A DNA stretch of 64,000 nt. Source: Arthonia radiata. Taxonomy: Eukaryota; Ascomycota; Arthoniomycetes; Arthoniales; Arthoniaceae. Where the stretch lies: the NCBI GenBank assembly GCA_002989075.1, contig PSQN01000004.1, positions 1,054,001-1,118,000 of the forward strand, in the 5' to 3' direction. Below, piece by piece: positions 9,569 through 22,749 of the stretch; the first letter of the stretch is position 1; the number at the start of each line of letters is the position of its first letter. The translations under genes and the position numbers were made by a program. The notes beneath the pieces were generated by a model, which saw only the letters and a program-made list of their open reading frames with translations, had not been told where the DNA came from and ran no database searches.

Positions 9569-12500
9569 TCAGATACCAGGCGTAATATCACGCCAAACGC
9601 CCAGATTATCCCATTCCGGAACATCACCCCAGCTCTCAATTTGGAAGCGCTCTTCACCGCGTCCCAAGTCGGTGCCCATCCGCTCAAGGACAAGCCACAT
9701 CTGACTGCTTGCCGCGCCTCCTGCTTGGATGACAGCGGAGCGATTGCTTTTCCTCGCTGGCGCCATGTCACAGTCTTCAGTTCGTACGCCGCTCGCGGAG
9801 GTGGCGTCCATGAAGGCTCCATCACCTGAGGCAATGACCATGACACGGTCAGGCCCCAGCCCGCTTTCCACGGTCAGTCGTACGGGTGACGGCGGCATGG
9901 CGTTATACGCGTTATCTGAGGTCTTATCAAAGATACGCTGCACGGCCTTGACGACGAAGTAGACCTTGACGATACGATGGACCAAAAAGGGGGCGCCGAC
10001 GCGTCGCACACCAGGCCCGAAGCTGATGTCTGAGAAGCGCTTGAGAATGCGGCCTGCGCCTGAGCGGGCAATAGGGTTTAGTGAGGCATTGACATTTGAA
10101 GCGACAGTGAGTGTGAAGTCGCCAGTCTGACCTGGAGCGAACGTTGAGAGCACGAGCGTGTAGTTTCCGGCCGGTATGTACGGCTCTCCTTCCTGCGCCG
10201 ACTTAGACTCAAGCTGGTTGTCGGCATATGCTTTGCTAGTTGAGGCAATCACACAATGACGACGGTACTCGCCAGATTCGAGTAGTATATCGCGGGACTT
10301 GAGTTCACTCTCGAAACGCTTGCCTTGACCGTGGAGAAGCTTGACATTTATACTGAGATCTTCCGCGGCTGACTCGATGACAATCGAAAGCTGTGATTGC
10401 GCCGGCAGATGTAGCGCATACTGCGGATTTTGGGTGTAGGTATCGCATTTCGCGTTGCCTCCTGACGACTCTTCTGTCCACCGCCCGTACAAGCTAGTAC
10501 TGTCATTATAACGCAATCGCGCCCTCTCTATGTGAGCTTTGTAGTGGCTGAAGACCGACAAGGTGAAGTTGTAGGCAAGCGACTGTAGCAGTTGTTCCGC
10601 CGGTACGATGGTAACAGGCTGATCGGCACGGACATTCAGTTTCAGTAAGGTCTGTGGTGTGTCAACAAATGGGTTGCTGATCGCAGCGTTGCGCATCGCT
10701 ATCACACGATAGCCGTTGTTCTTGAAAGCGTAGAGGCTAACATAGCACTCTTCAGGTGCCTTCTTTCCAGAGTAGACCTTGGCAAGATTGAAAGAACTAG
10801 CACCGTCAACATCAGTCTGCGTATTATCCCTGAAATGTCTTGACAGAACGACCCAGACCTCGCCGTCCATGGCTGGGCGAATGACATATTGGGGATTCGT
10901 CCGTAACGAATTCATCGGGCTCCGCGATTGTGACAAATCCCACTCGAAGTGCACGTCTGATCGATACTTGAAGAAACCAGGATTCCAGTTGAGATAGAGC
11001 GACTCAAAGTTCTGCAAGGCATCGCTGAACGGCATCCAGAACGAGCCAGGCAGACCAGCTTGTTGGGGTAGTCGCTTCTCCGGTGACCGAGACGCCAAGC
11101 TCACGAGGTCGTCATCAGCCTTCGAATCAGATGAGCTGCTATCACGCGACACTGATCTTGCTTGCGAAGATCCGAAACGACCTTGCCATGTTGGACCGTT
11201 CAGCCACGGGTTCTTGATCAGCACCTGCTTTCCACCGTATTCACTCTCCTTCAAGTCAAGGACCGCATAATCATGCTCACTCACAAGACCCAGCTCTCGC
11301 TCGGTCTTGCTAGTCATTTTGCCGGAACCAATAGTGATGAGAATTTGGCCGTGATTGAAAGCTGCGTATACTCGATCCCACGCGCGATCAGCATCAGTGT
11401 CCTCGTGATGAAGCAGGATCTGTTCAGGAAGCCATCCAGTAAGAATCCATAGGTCGGTGCCACTGTTGCTGCCCGGGAAGTCGTAGCCGCCTCGAACCTT
11501 CAAATAGGCCTTCTCAAGCAAAGCCGGCCAAAGCAGCCTTGGGTTGTTCCGATCGATAATGTGAAGCAAACGGTCGTTGATAGTCACCGGTAGTCGATCA
11601 TCGATCTCGACCTTGCGAAAGCAGCCGTTGAAGTTGAGACGTACAATGTATTTGCCATTTGGAGAGATGAAGGGAGCCTTGCTTTCCTCGTCGTAAGGAT
11701 ACAGGATGCCGGACAGTAGCGATGGGAAGCCCTTCTCTACTCGAGCCATGCCAGCACACATGCTTGCTACGACTGAACAATCTGTAGCAGCATCTTGTAC
11801 AAAATCGGTCGGGCCAGTCACGTGCATTAGAGGTGGGCCTAAGACATGTTCATGACGCATATGAGGAGGCGGTAGAGCTTCTTGAGGCCGTTCCCAAGCA
11901 GACAGAATCTCCAGCTGCTTTCGAGACAGATTGAAATCAGTCTTGTCGACGAACCGGGTTTCTCGAGCAAAGGAGTGATGATCAAGCGCCCTGCCTTTGT
12001 CTTCAGCCCAGGGTGGGTAAGGACCACCATGAAGCTTGGAGCCCCGCCACAGAAGAACCTTCTCCGTGCTTGTAGGCTCTCGGCTTTGAATTGGTCCCTT
12101 CAGCATTTTTACTTGACTGGGTTCCGGAGACGGGGCCTTGCCGGCTTGGTGGGACGGTGAAGGAGAAGCAACCCTCGGCGATGCTGACCTTGTTGTCGTT
12201 GACGAAGGCGTCATCACATGGACAGCTGTGCTTGAAGGCACGTTGAGCACGGAAGACTTGACAGGATTGAGCGGCTGGAAGTCCAAGAGGTCACCATTAG
12301 CATTTGGATTCCACTGTTGAGTCTTCTTAATGGTCTCGGCTTGAGTCAGGAGACGACTCGAGTTCTCCTTGTGCAGCTGCTTTTCATCCTTGGTCTTAGC
12401 AAGCTGCATGAGCTTCATGGAAAGCTGAGTGGCCTCGATAGCAAGCGAGAGAGCCTCATCTTTCGTGAGTTCGCCAAAGTCTCGCTGCTTGATAACCTGT

Positions 12501-12636
12501 TTGCCCTCTAGTTTCCTGGTCTTAAAAGATAAGTATCAACTCAAGGACTCACATTAAGCTGTTGAACCAGGTCATTGTGAGGCGAGGACGCTCTGTTCGG
12601 CACTTGATCATCGCCAAAGTCGATGAGGCTTGCCAT
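9569..12636 (-). CDS. palB: Calpain-like cysteine protease PalB/Rim13 (ambient-pH signalling)
   Basis: Two exons. Exon 1 (12553-12636) starts MASLIDFGDDQV and ends at a GTGAGT donor. The intron ends at 12506 (47 nt) or, less likely, at 12521 (32 nt); both keep the frame, giving about 1006-1011 residues. Next comes an MIT domain (TKDEALSLAIEATQLSMKL), then the calpain core with catalytic Cys in QDAATDCSVVASM (about residue 270), His in SEHDYAVLDL and Asn in IKNPWLNGPTWQG. Two C2-like/calpain-III modules fill the C-terminal half. Known family role: with ESCRT-III and PalA, it cleaves the C-terminus of the zinc-finger factor PacC/Rim101 at alkaline pH. The protein is complete, and the catalytic triad is present. 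Confidence 0.92.
12506..12552 (-). other. palB intron 1
   Basis: Donor GTGAGT at 12552. Acceptors at 12506 (GAG) and 12521 (TTTTAAG) are both in phase 0 and would differ by five residues. 47 nt is the more usual fungal size. Confidence 0.6.
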
Positions 12637-14218
12637 TCTTTGCCAAGAGCTGGATGTGCTTGCCGAGAGGTCTACACATGCTCGACAGACGCCATGGTCT
12701 GGCGGATGGTATAGCTCCGGGGGCGTGTATGGGTTGAGGTCGGTCAGGTGAGGCCAGATCTCAATTCTCACGCATGCTACACCTTGCTTAGACGGCTAAG
12801 TAGGAGCACACGCGCGCAAGACGCGTTGTTGTTCGTCTGGAGTCAAGTTGCTGGTTTGCAAATGGGAATGAGCAAACAACGCGCTAATGCAACCTTAACC
12901 TTAAAGCATCGATATTATCGATAGTCATCCTCGAAGCTGGAACTGCAGGTGCGGAGGCACCACCCTAGGATCCTTAGGTATACCGTACCCCGCTTTTTCT
13001 AATATAGTATATATACTAAAATAAAAGTAAAGATACGTAAAGCTAGGAATTCTTAGCTAAGTTGTTTATATACTCTTTTTTACTCTTATAAAACCTTATT
13101 ATTAATAATAATATTTAAAAATTAAGTCTATATAGCTAGCTTAATAGTAGTAAACTTATCTATACTATTTATACTATTACTAATAGTGTTACTATTAATA
13201 AATAGTTTTTATTCTATTTTATAACTATATTACTAATTTAACTCTTTTTTAATTATAAATTATAAGTATCTTTTATAACTATTTAGCTAGTAAGTTTAAC
13301 TATTCTTACTTATTTTAGTATAAAATAGACTATTGTATTTATTAACTTAAAAATTTTAATATAAAGCTTTTTAATTAGTAAAACTTTATAACTAAAAAAG
13401 ATATAGTTAATAAAAAGTAATAGTAATATCTTTATAAGGACTATTAGTTTATATAGTATAATAATAGTAAGATCTATATTTTACTTAAATATATATTTAA
13501 TATTATTATTCATATATATAAATAAATTAATACTAATAAAGATAAAACTTTTATTACTATTAATAAGTTTTATTATAGTATATTGATTAATAAAATAAAG
13601 TAGCTTATTAATTAATATTACTACTATATTTTTAATATTACATTAATAGCTACTACGTTTATTTAGCTAATTATTATTAATTATATATTTAAGTAGATAT
13701 ATATTAATTCAATAAACTTTTAGTTATAGTCTTTAAATAGATATAAGTAAACTATAGTTATTTAAAACTACTTTAGTAAGTATATTAATATTTATATATT
13801 AAAAATAAAGTTTAATAAAAAAGTAGCTAATTACTATAAACTTTAAATTAAGTATCTTATTACTTTATATATTAATTAGTTCAATAGTAGTAGTAAGTTT
13901 AAAAGAGTTTTTATACTTTTACTTCTATAGTATAGTATTAAGATTATTTATAGCTTACGATACTCTTTTTAAGTAAATAGCTAAATTAAATAGTAGAACT
14001 AGTTAATTAAGCTAATAATTATTAAAAAGATACTTAAAAATAGATATAACTACTAGTATAAATATCTTATTTATTATAAAATTAGCTTAAATTAGTTATT
14101 TACTATATTTAGAAGCTATTAATATACCTATTATATTAAGAAGACTATTCTTTACTATATATAATCTTTTAGTTTATCTTCTATTAACGCTATCTTTTAA
14201 TTATTTAAATAAAGATAA
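12637..14218. other. Transition from gene DNA to RIP-like AT-rich DNA
   Basis: Up to about 12980 the sequence is ordinary palB upstream DNA. From about 12990 it becomes extremely AT-rich, dominated by TA, TTA and TATA strings and without long open frames, as expected of old repeat DNA heavily altered by RIP. No element family can be recognised in it. Confidence 0.75.
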
Positions 14219-14490
14219 TGTTATAGACAATGTTGAGAACAACTTATTAACTACACAAAGAAACAGATAGAATTCCAAAGCTACAGAACAACTATCTAGG
14301 AAACTAGAACTGCTATTTAGTTAGTTGGAGCGGTTTGCCAAGCCTTTACCTTTTGCCTGGGCAACCGGAGATAAAGCTGGGAGAAGGTGAACTGGCAATT
14401 AATTAGTGGCAAAGAACAGTCTTCCTAATGCGACAGGCGTGTCAATAGCTTTCAAAGGCGGCAGACGCCGAGCAAGGCAGTTCCATAACA
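14219..14490 (-). repeat. Element A LTR, left copy (3' LTR of the minus-strand element)
   Basis: 272 bp, starting TGTTATAG and ending TTCCATAACA. It aligns along most of its length with 39714-39987. The adjacent C-rich run (ATCCCCCCCTTC) is the polypurine tract on the minus strand. Confidence 0.85.
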
Positions 14491-14499
14491 CTATCCCCC

Positions 14500-16169
14500 C
14501 CTTCAAGAAGCTAGTTGCCCTCAATCAGCGAGATAACAGAGGGTTTCAACTACCTAGGTCTTGGCTTGCTCGGGTATTTCTCGTAGAAGCTCTCTAGTAG
14601 ATCCTAAGCGTGTTTAAAGTCTTTAATCGGGTACTATTTTCGGTCTTCGTCGTAGCCGTACTATTTTGCGCGGGCCTAGATTTGTTTTTAACTTTTCTGT
14701 ACGTTAATAATATCTTTAACGACCTATTCGTTGTTATTATTAATTACGATAGGCTCTGGGTCGGAGTACTCCTAGCCTTCTAAAGGCTCGTTAGGGTCTC
14801 TTAACAATATTAAGAAATTAAATGTTTTATAGATTTCTATTGAATCTAAAAGGTCTAGTATATAGGTATTTCTTCGGCGATACGTAATTGCGTATAGTCC
14901 GATATACTTGTAATCTAGCTTCTTTAATAATCGCTCCGTTTAAATGTTCTTAGTTAATAGCTATACTTTGTCTCTAACTTCGAAGGTTGTATTAGACCTC
15001 TGTTTATTGGCCTGCTCCATTATCTTAAGTTAAGCTTGTTCTATATTCGATTTTCCTTCTTTCTACAATTCCTAGAAATAGTTGCTTATAGCCTCTACTT
15101 TGTCCGATTGAACCCTCTTGTAGGCAGTTTAGTCCTAATTGATAGGTTTCATTGTAGGTTCGAAGCTTATTTAGAGTTCGTATCCGTAGGTTATACCAAA
15201 TAGTAACATTTTAGTTGTTTTAGATACCGTAGCATTTACCGCAAACTCGGCCGCGGGAAGCTTGTCGTACTAGTTATCTTGATAGTAATTTACAAATATT
15301 TTTAGGTGCACCTCTATACCTTAATAAGAGATTTTGGATTGGCTATCGGTCTAAGGGTAATAAGCGGTTGTAAGTTTAATATTTACTTTTAAGCGCTTTA
15401 TTAAGTGTCTTTAAACTACGCTAGTAAACCGTAGATCCCGGTTAGACGTTAGGAACCTCGGGAGTCCTTGTTTGTACTATACGTTCTAGTAAATTAGGTT
15501 CGCTATCGATTCGGCATCCGTTTCGCTAAGTCTAAACTTGCAGAGAAGGAATATTTTCAGCTTCGCTAATCTGTCAACCAGCACCAAGATAGCATTGTCT
15601 TTGTTTGGTCTAGACTTCGGTAGGTCGGTAACAAAATCTATAGTGTAGTCTAAGTTAGGCCTCTTGGAGGCCAGCAACGGCTAAAGGAGCCCTGCTAGCT
15701 TCTTGTTCCTTGGCTTAGCCCTCCTACAGACATAGTAATTGTCGACAAACTACTTTATCTTTCTTAACAGTTAGGAAAACTAGTAGTGTCTAGCGAGCTA
15801 ACGAATTGTGTTTTTAACTCCTAGGTGTCTTGTTTTCATTAAAGAATGTATCTTGTTAATTACTTCGGTAACGTAGAAACTAGGCACTACTAAGCGTTCT
15901 TGTATTAATAGCAGTTCATTAACATTTAAGTATAGTAGTAGATAATAGCCTTCAACGTTTCTATCGATTAAATTGTCTTCTTTATATTTAGCTAGGGCTT
16001 TACGGATATAACTAAAAGCTTTATCTTTAGTATTCGCTTCTTTTACCAATTCTTTAAGTACCGCTAGGGGTTCGACCTCGTCTTTCGCATCGATTAGGTA
16101 TACTTAACAGTCTTCTCGGACCTTCGTAGACAGTTTGCTAGCGGGCAACAACGTTTAAAATATGTTAGG
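14500..16169 (-). pseudogene. Element A integrase and chromodomain-like tail (fossil)
   Basis: The minus strand carries integrase signatures: a zinc-binding-like region (SLMKTRHLGVKNTIR) near 15800-15850 and a core-domain segment (DYTIDFVTDLPKSRPNKDN) near 15600-15650, followed toward 14600 by a chromodomain-like end. Broken. Confidence 0.75.
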
Positions 16170-16174
16170 ATCTT

Positions 16175-16646
16175 TATTACGAGCACCAGCCCCAGACGGC
16201 CTAGCGTGCACCCAAGCATTAACCACCGCTAGTTATCTTAGCCCTACCAGCATTATTCCCGACTAAGCCTATAAACCCGCCGTAGGCATTGTCGGACAAA
16301 ACGGCTATAAGAGCCTATATTCCCTATAAACCCGATATAGGCATTGTCGAGATTAACAGACATAGAGGAACTTCTTTATATACCTTAGATTATATAGCTA
16401 GACTAATAACCGACCTTAGAATAAACTTTAGTTTATTAACTTAATATTTGAATACAAGTTTCTTAACTATATTTAAGTAACGTACTTTACCTTCTATCTA
16501 CTTTAGTTAAGCTCTTCTTACCCTCTATAATCTATCTCGCCTCTCCTATCTTTTAGTCTCTAGCACACAAGACACCTACTACTAAGGTCGATAAGCACAC
16601 AAGGCAAGTAAGCCTTAGTTTAGTTCTTTTAGCGACCAGCGTTATA
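16175..16646 (+). repeat. Element B 5' LTR
   Basis: 472 bp, starting TATTACGAGCACCAGC and ending GCGACCAGCGTTATA. Same length as the 3' copy and as both LTRs of element C. Confidence 0.92.
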
Positions 16647-16688
16647 CTTTAATAAACTCGCTACGAAAGTAGAGAAAGCAGATTAATT

Positions 16689-19600
16689 ATGTCTACTACT
16701 TTAGTACCCAACAGCCGCAACGCTGCGGATAGATTGGCCAATAGAATAGCCAGTACGAGTAAGATATCGGACGTCAACACTAAGATAGGGAAAAGCTTCT
16801 TAGATAAACGTTTCAAAGTTACTTTATTCTTAATATGCCTAGCTATATACTTTAAAACTTACAAAGACTAGTTCCTAAACGATACTATTATAGTTCTATT
16901 CGCTACCTTTTATATAAATAGAGATGCTTACAAGTAGGTTAAGTATTATTTTACACGATTTTTTGTTCACTCTAATAAAGAGTAGGCGCGAGGACACCGA
17001 CGAGTTCTTTGCTAGCTTTACCTTCTTTTAGAAGAAGCTTCGTAAAATCTTTAGACAGACCGACGCTAGACGCGTCGCTATTAGAAAGCTTAGAAACCTT
17101 AAACAAATAAGACCAGCAAGCAGGTACGCCGTCGAATTTATATAGTATGCTAATTAAATAGGATAGAACGAGAAACCCCTTATCGAGACCTTTTACGAAG
17201 GACTTAAGGATTATATTAAGAAAATAATCTATATTCGTAGAGAGAAGTTTAATAATCTCGACAACTTTATACAACGAGCAAAGAAGATCGACGACAGTAA
17301 CTTTAAAAGATATATAGAAAAGAAGAGTAACCCTACTAACAGGTTCTATAGAACAAAGAATCGAGCAAACTTACAATAAGACCGAGGCGATCCAATAGAG
17401 CTAGATTTTATAAAGCCTCGAGAAAAACTAAACAATCAAGAAAGAGAACATAGAATAAAGAATAAGCTATACTTATATTACGGAAAACTAGGGCATTAAG
17501 TTAAAGAATACCGTTCTAAGAAATAATAGTTCAACAGTACCGGTAGAAACAAGCACAATAATCGATCTTAGAAACCCTGTCTCCTACAATAATAGTTTAA
17601 TATAACTACCTAGACAAAAGAGGACAATAGTCGCAACAAGGCAATAGAACTACTAGCAGCCTTCTCCGACCGCTAACAGAAGGACCCGACCGAGGGTTGT
17701 CTTCTTCAAGAATTAAGTCTCTCACAGAAGACTATCCAGAACTAGTATAAGTACGTTACTAGACTAACCAAGGAGCAGAAGAATATCTACTAAAATGCCT
17801 TCTGTAACTAGGAAAACACTCACCAGGTTTCGTCTAACGAAAAGCACAACGAGTAGAATTTATTTAATTTACACAAAAACTAGGATACAGATATTAAGTT
17901 ATAAGAAGAAATAAAGGAACGATAAATAAAACAGGAACAACAAAATCTATAGGACTAGAACAACATTAACCGCACTATTCCGAGACAGTGGGTACGAGAT
18001 ACCGCTACACTATACGAAACACTATTCTAAACTGCGTGCTACGATAATAATTGTACGACCCACAAATCTAACAAATTGGAATTAAGATGGTAGCCGAAGA
18101 AACCGATATCTCTAAAACAAGGTTTAATATAAGAACTAGGCCTTACCCGAGGACGACCTAGGTTACCTTATCTAGAGACTTAAGAAGAATTTAAGAAAGA
18201 ACAGACCGTAGAAGCTAAGCAAGATAGCGGCTACGATGCGTTATAGGTAAGACAACGACTTAAAGACAAAAATATAGATTCTAATGGTACAGAATCCTCG
18301 CTCGAGGACAACACTAACTAGAAAAAGCAAACTCTAATTCGTTGGGAAGGAATAATATAGAGACTTTGTTAGTTAACCTTCTACGATAGAAAGTTAAGCG
18401 CTAATAGGGATATTAACGATATTTCGAAATATATTTACTTACGCCTACGACGACCGGTAGACTACCTTATTAGAGATCTAGAATTATATAGTTAGTACTA
18501 ATATCTTTAACTAACAATATACAACCTACAGACACAACGAGTCTTAACTAGTAATAGTTGTATAATTAAAGTAGAGATCGTAAATAACAAACTAGACGTT
18601 ATAATAAAAGTAGTACTAGGACATCCTATACAGGCATTCTTATAGCAAATTAACCGACAATAGGTTCTGGTACTTAAAATACTCTAGAACGTACACGATT
18701 AACAGAGAAAAGACTAGACCGACTGCTTCGAGGGCAGTAGTACTAGCCCGTCTAACGGTTAGACCCTCTAAAAGTCTAGTTCTACGCGAGCTTGGCTGTC
18801 TATAGAATATATCTATATACTTAGGCAACAATAAACTATAGAAACATTAAAATTATAATCAATTTAGACGCAACAGGCAACTTTATCTCAATACGCTACG
18901 TTAAAGAGTACTAAATATAAACACGAAAGAAGAAATTACCCTACGTACTGTCTAAATTTCAAGGGATAGAGGAAAGAGTCGACTACAAGACTTCGCCAAT
19001 AAGTATAACAATTAGGGACTATTAGAAAGAAATTACTTATAATATCGTAGATATTAATTAGTACTACGCTGTGCTAAGTATACCTTAGTTACAACAATAT
19101 AACCTAGAAGTAGATTAGAGAACTAAGAAACTCCTCTTTACTAGGTACAAGCACTCTAAACAAGAGTTGTTCTTCGGAACGGATACCTTATAAGCTATTT
19201 TTAGTAGTAAGAATAAGAAGCGCAATAAAGAACTTACGCGGGTTAGTACCACTATATTCCGACATTCAGACATCTTACGAGAGAAGTCTAACGCAGTATC
19301 TCGTCTATAGCTAACTACGCGCAAGTATAAACAAGAGACAACTATACGCCAACGATTCTATACAACAACAAGTACTTAGTTAATTACTAAGATACTAGAG
19401 AAATACAATTAATTCTAACATCTGTTTAAGAAAGCTGAGCCGAACTCAGCTCTCCTAGAACACAAACCGTAGGATTATATAATACCTTTATAAGAAGGTA
19501 AAACGCTAATATTCGGTTCAATATACTTTCTATTAGAAGCAGAAAATTAAGCGCTCTGCGACTATCTTAACAAAAATCTTAAAAAGGAATTTATCTAGAA

Positions 19601-22230
19601 ATTAACATTACTAGCCGGATACCCGATACTCTTTATACTAAAGAAGAATAGTAAACTACGACTCTACGTAGACTATAGACAATTAAACAGGGTAACTATT
19701 AAGAATCGATACTCTTTACTATATATCGACAAAATAACAGACCGATTATATAACGCGCAATAGTTTACTAAGTTTAATCTATAAGGAGCTTATAACCTAG
19801 TTTGTATACAAGAAGGCGAAGAATAGAAAACAGCCTTCTATACCAGACATAGACTTTTTAAGTATTGCGTTATACCCTTTGAGCTAATAAACGTACCAGT
19901 ATTATTTTAGAAACTAATTAACAATACATTTAGCGATTACCTAAATATATTTATAACTGCTTATCTAAACGATATCCTAGTATACAGCTGTATACTAGAA
20001 GAACATAAAAAATATATTAAGAAGGTATTAGAAAGATTAGCGTGTACCGATTTACAAACCGATATTAAGAAAACCCAGTTTTATCAACAATCCGTCGAAT
20101 TTCTTAGATTTATAATTACCGAGCACGGTCTTTAAATAAAAGATTCAAAGATCTAATCCGTTCTAACCTAGCCTATATCAAAGAATATAAAACAATTGCA
20201 ACAGTTTCTTAGTTTTGCTAACTACTATAAGCGATAGATATCCAACTTTAGCCGAATTATAGTACCGCTGTCTTAATAGACAAAACAATCGATAGAATTC
20301 TTTTAGACGCAAAAAGAACAATTAGTATTTAAAGAGCTTAAGGAAGCTTTTAGAATCGGGCCTATACTAGCAATATTCGACCCTAACCTACCGATTATTA
20401 TAGAAACAGACGCGTTAGACTATGCGATTAGAGTATATATAAGTTAAAACAATAAGGAAGGGAAGCTTAGACTAGTAGCTTTCTACTTAAAAAAAATATT
20501 ATCTATAGAACAGAACTACGATATTTATAATAAAGAGCTTTTAACTATTATAGCAGTATTCAAAATATAGCGAGCTTACCTAGAAGGAGCAAACTATACG
20601 ATTATAATATATATAAACTATAAGAATCTAACTTATTTTACAACAACAAAGAAACTTAACTGTAGACAAGTTAGATAGTTAGAGACTATAGCTCTATACA
20701 ACTTTATTATTACCTACAAGAAGGGTTTTAAGAACGATAGAGCCAACGCTCTAAGCCGACAACTAAATTACCTTAATAACAAGGAACACGTTAAGTATGC
20801 AATATTCTAAGAATATAATAATAAGATTAGATACAATCAATTAGCTATAATAATTGAGTTTATTATCGAACCGAATAGCCGAATCCTAGATATTCTGAAC
20901 GATCCTAAAACTTACTAGGAAAACGAGAAACGACACCTAGAACTAACAAAAAACAGCAAGGGCTATTACAAATTTTAAGGCAAGATCTACGTTCTAAGGA
21001 ATCTAATCCGACACATTATTAGTAACTTTTACGATAACCTAACAAAGAGACACAAGGGCATCGATAACACTATTAAGAAGATTATACGAACCTACTATAT
21101 TCCGAGAATTCGACATTACGTCGAGAATTATATTTAAGAATGCGACGTATACGTAAGAACTAAGCACCCAAGGCATTCACTATACGGTGAACTACAACTA
21201 CTAAAGATATCCGAGAGACTATAATATACAGTCTTACTAAACTTTATTACTAAGTTACTAACCTCCAAGGATCTACTTATAGGAGTAGCTTACAACGCTA
21301 TTCTAGTTATATGCGACAAACTAATAAAGTACGCATACTTCGTACCTTACAAGGAAGCTAGCAACTTAGAACAATTAGTATATACCTTCCTTCGGATTAT
21401 CCTAGTAAACTATAGTTAACCACAAAGAATTGTCTCAGACAAAGACTAAAAATTTGTTTCACAATTTTAAATATCCCTAATACAACAGCTAGAAACAAAA
21501 TAAAAGATATCAACGTCGTTCTATCTACAAACAGACGAATAAATAGAGCAGACAAATTAAATACTAGAACAGTATCTTCGGGCATATATTAACTATCAGC
21601 AGAACGACTAGGTATAATTACTACTAGTAGCGCAAGTAGCGCACAACAATACAAAAAACAATACGACCAAAATAACACCGTTCTATGCCCTATACGGCTA
21701 TTACCCTCTTTAAGGCAAACAACTACAAAATACTACAGAAAACGACACTGCTACATAAATAGTAACGAATATAAAGACCCTGTACTAGCAGTTAAAGGCT
21801 AACAGCGAGTTTATTAACGAACAAACAAGGAAATAGTATAATAAGTTAAGAACTACTCTAAATACAAGCATAAAAGAGGAGGAAAGAGCTTACTTGCTTA
21901 TAAGAAATATAAAAACTATTAAACTAAGCAAGAAACTCGACTACACTAAGACAAAACTATTTAAAATCTTATAGCAATTAGGACCCGTAACATTTAAACT
22001 TAAACTCCTAAAAACGATAAAAATATATTCTGTATTCTACGTAGCGCTGTTAAAACTAGCTTACTTCTAAGAGGTAGAACGACCCAACCTAGAAATCCTT
22101 CTTAACAACTAAGAACCCGAGTATAAGGTTAAAACGATTTAAGCTTATAAACAATATCGAGGCAAACGACAGTATCTTATAAAGTAGAGAGAATATCCAG
22201 AACATAAAAATTAATGGGAACCGGAACGAA
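16689..22230 (+). pseudogene. Element B gag-pol region (fossil)
   Basis: Starts with a gag segment (RNAADRLANRIASTSKI), has a degraded zinc-knuckle area near 17460-17520, a reverse-transcriptase catalytic segment near 19960-20110 (LNDILVYS), RNase H near 20300-20760, integrase near 20900-21900 and a chromodomain near 22100-22220. Broken by many interruptions. Confidence 0.8.
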
Positions 22231-22236
22231 ACCTAA

Positions 22237-22708
22237 TGTAACGCCGGTCGCTAAGAGGACCGAACTAAGGCTCACTTGCCTTGTATGCTTATCGACCTTA
22301 ATAGTGGGTGTCTCGTGTACTAGAGACTAAAAGGCAGGAGAGGCGAGATAGATTATAGAAGGTAAGAGGGGCTTGACTAGAGTAGATAGAAGGTAAAGCA
22401 CGTTACTTAAATATAGTTAAGGAACTTATATTCAGATATTAAGTTAACAGACTAAAGTTTATTCTAAGGTCGGCTATTAGTTTAGCTATATAATTTAAGG
22501 TACATAGGGAAGTTCCTCTATGTCCGTTAATCTCGATAATGCTTATATCGGGTTTATAAAGAACGTAGGCTCTTATAGCCGTCTTGTTCGATAATGCCTA
22601 CAGCGGGTTTATAGGCTTAGTCGGGAATAATACTAGTAGGGCTGAGATAACTGGCGGTGGTTAATACTTAGGTACACGCTAGGCCGTCTAGAGCTGGTGC
22701 CCGTAACA
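22237..22708 (-). repeat. Element C LTR, left copy (3' LTR of the minus-strand element)
   Basis: 472 bp, TGTAACGCCGGTCGC to GTGCCCGTAACA. The adjacent C-rich stretch ATCCCCCCTC is the polypurine tract on the minus strand. Confidence 0.92.
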
Positions 22709-22749
22709 CAATCCCCCCTCTTCTAGTTAAATCGTTTTTAATTAACCCT

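Noticed and set aside
13000-14218. Possible centromere or replication-origin-like AT-rich DNA
   Set aside because: Composition alone; the same texture appears wherever repeats are RIP-altered (41.3-42.8 kb and beyond 63.66 kb), so RIP is the simpler explanation.
14406-14597. Open plus-strand frame over element A's left LTR
   Set aside because: It spans the LTR and polypurine tract of a minus-strand element; chance frame.
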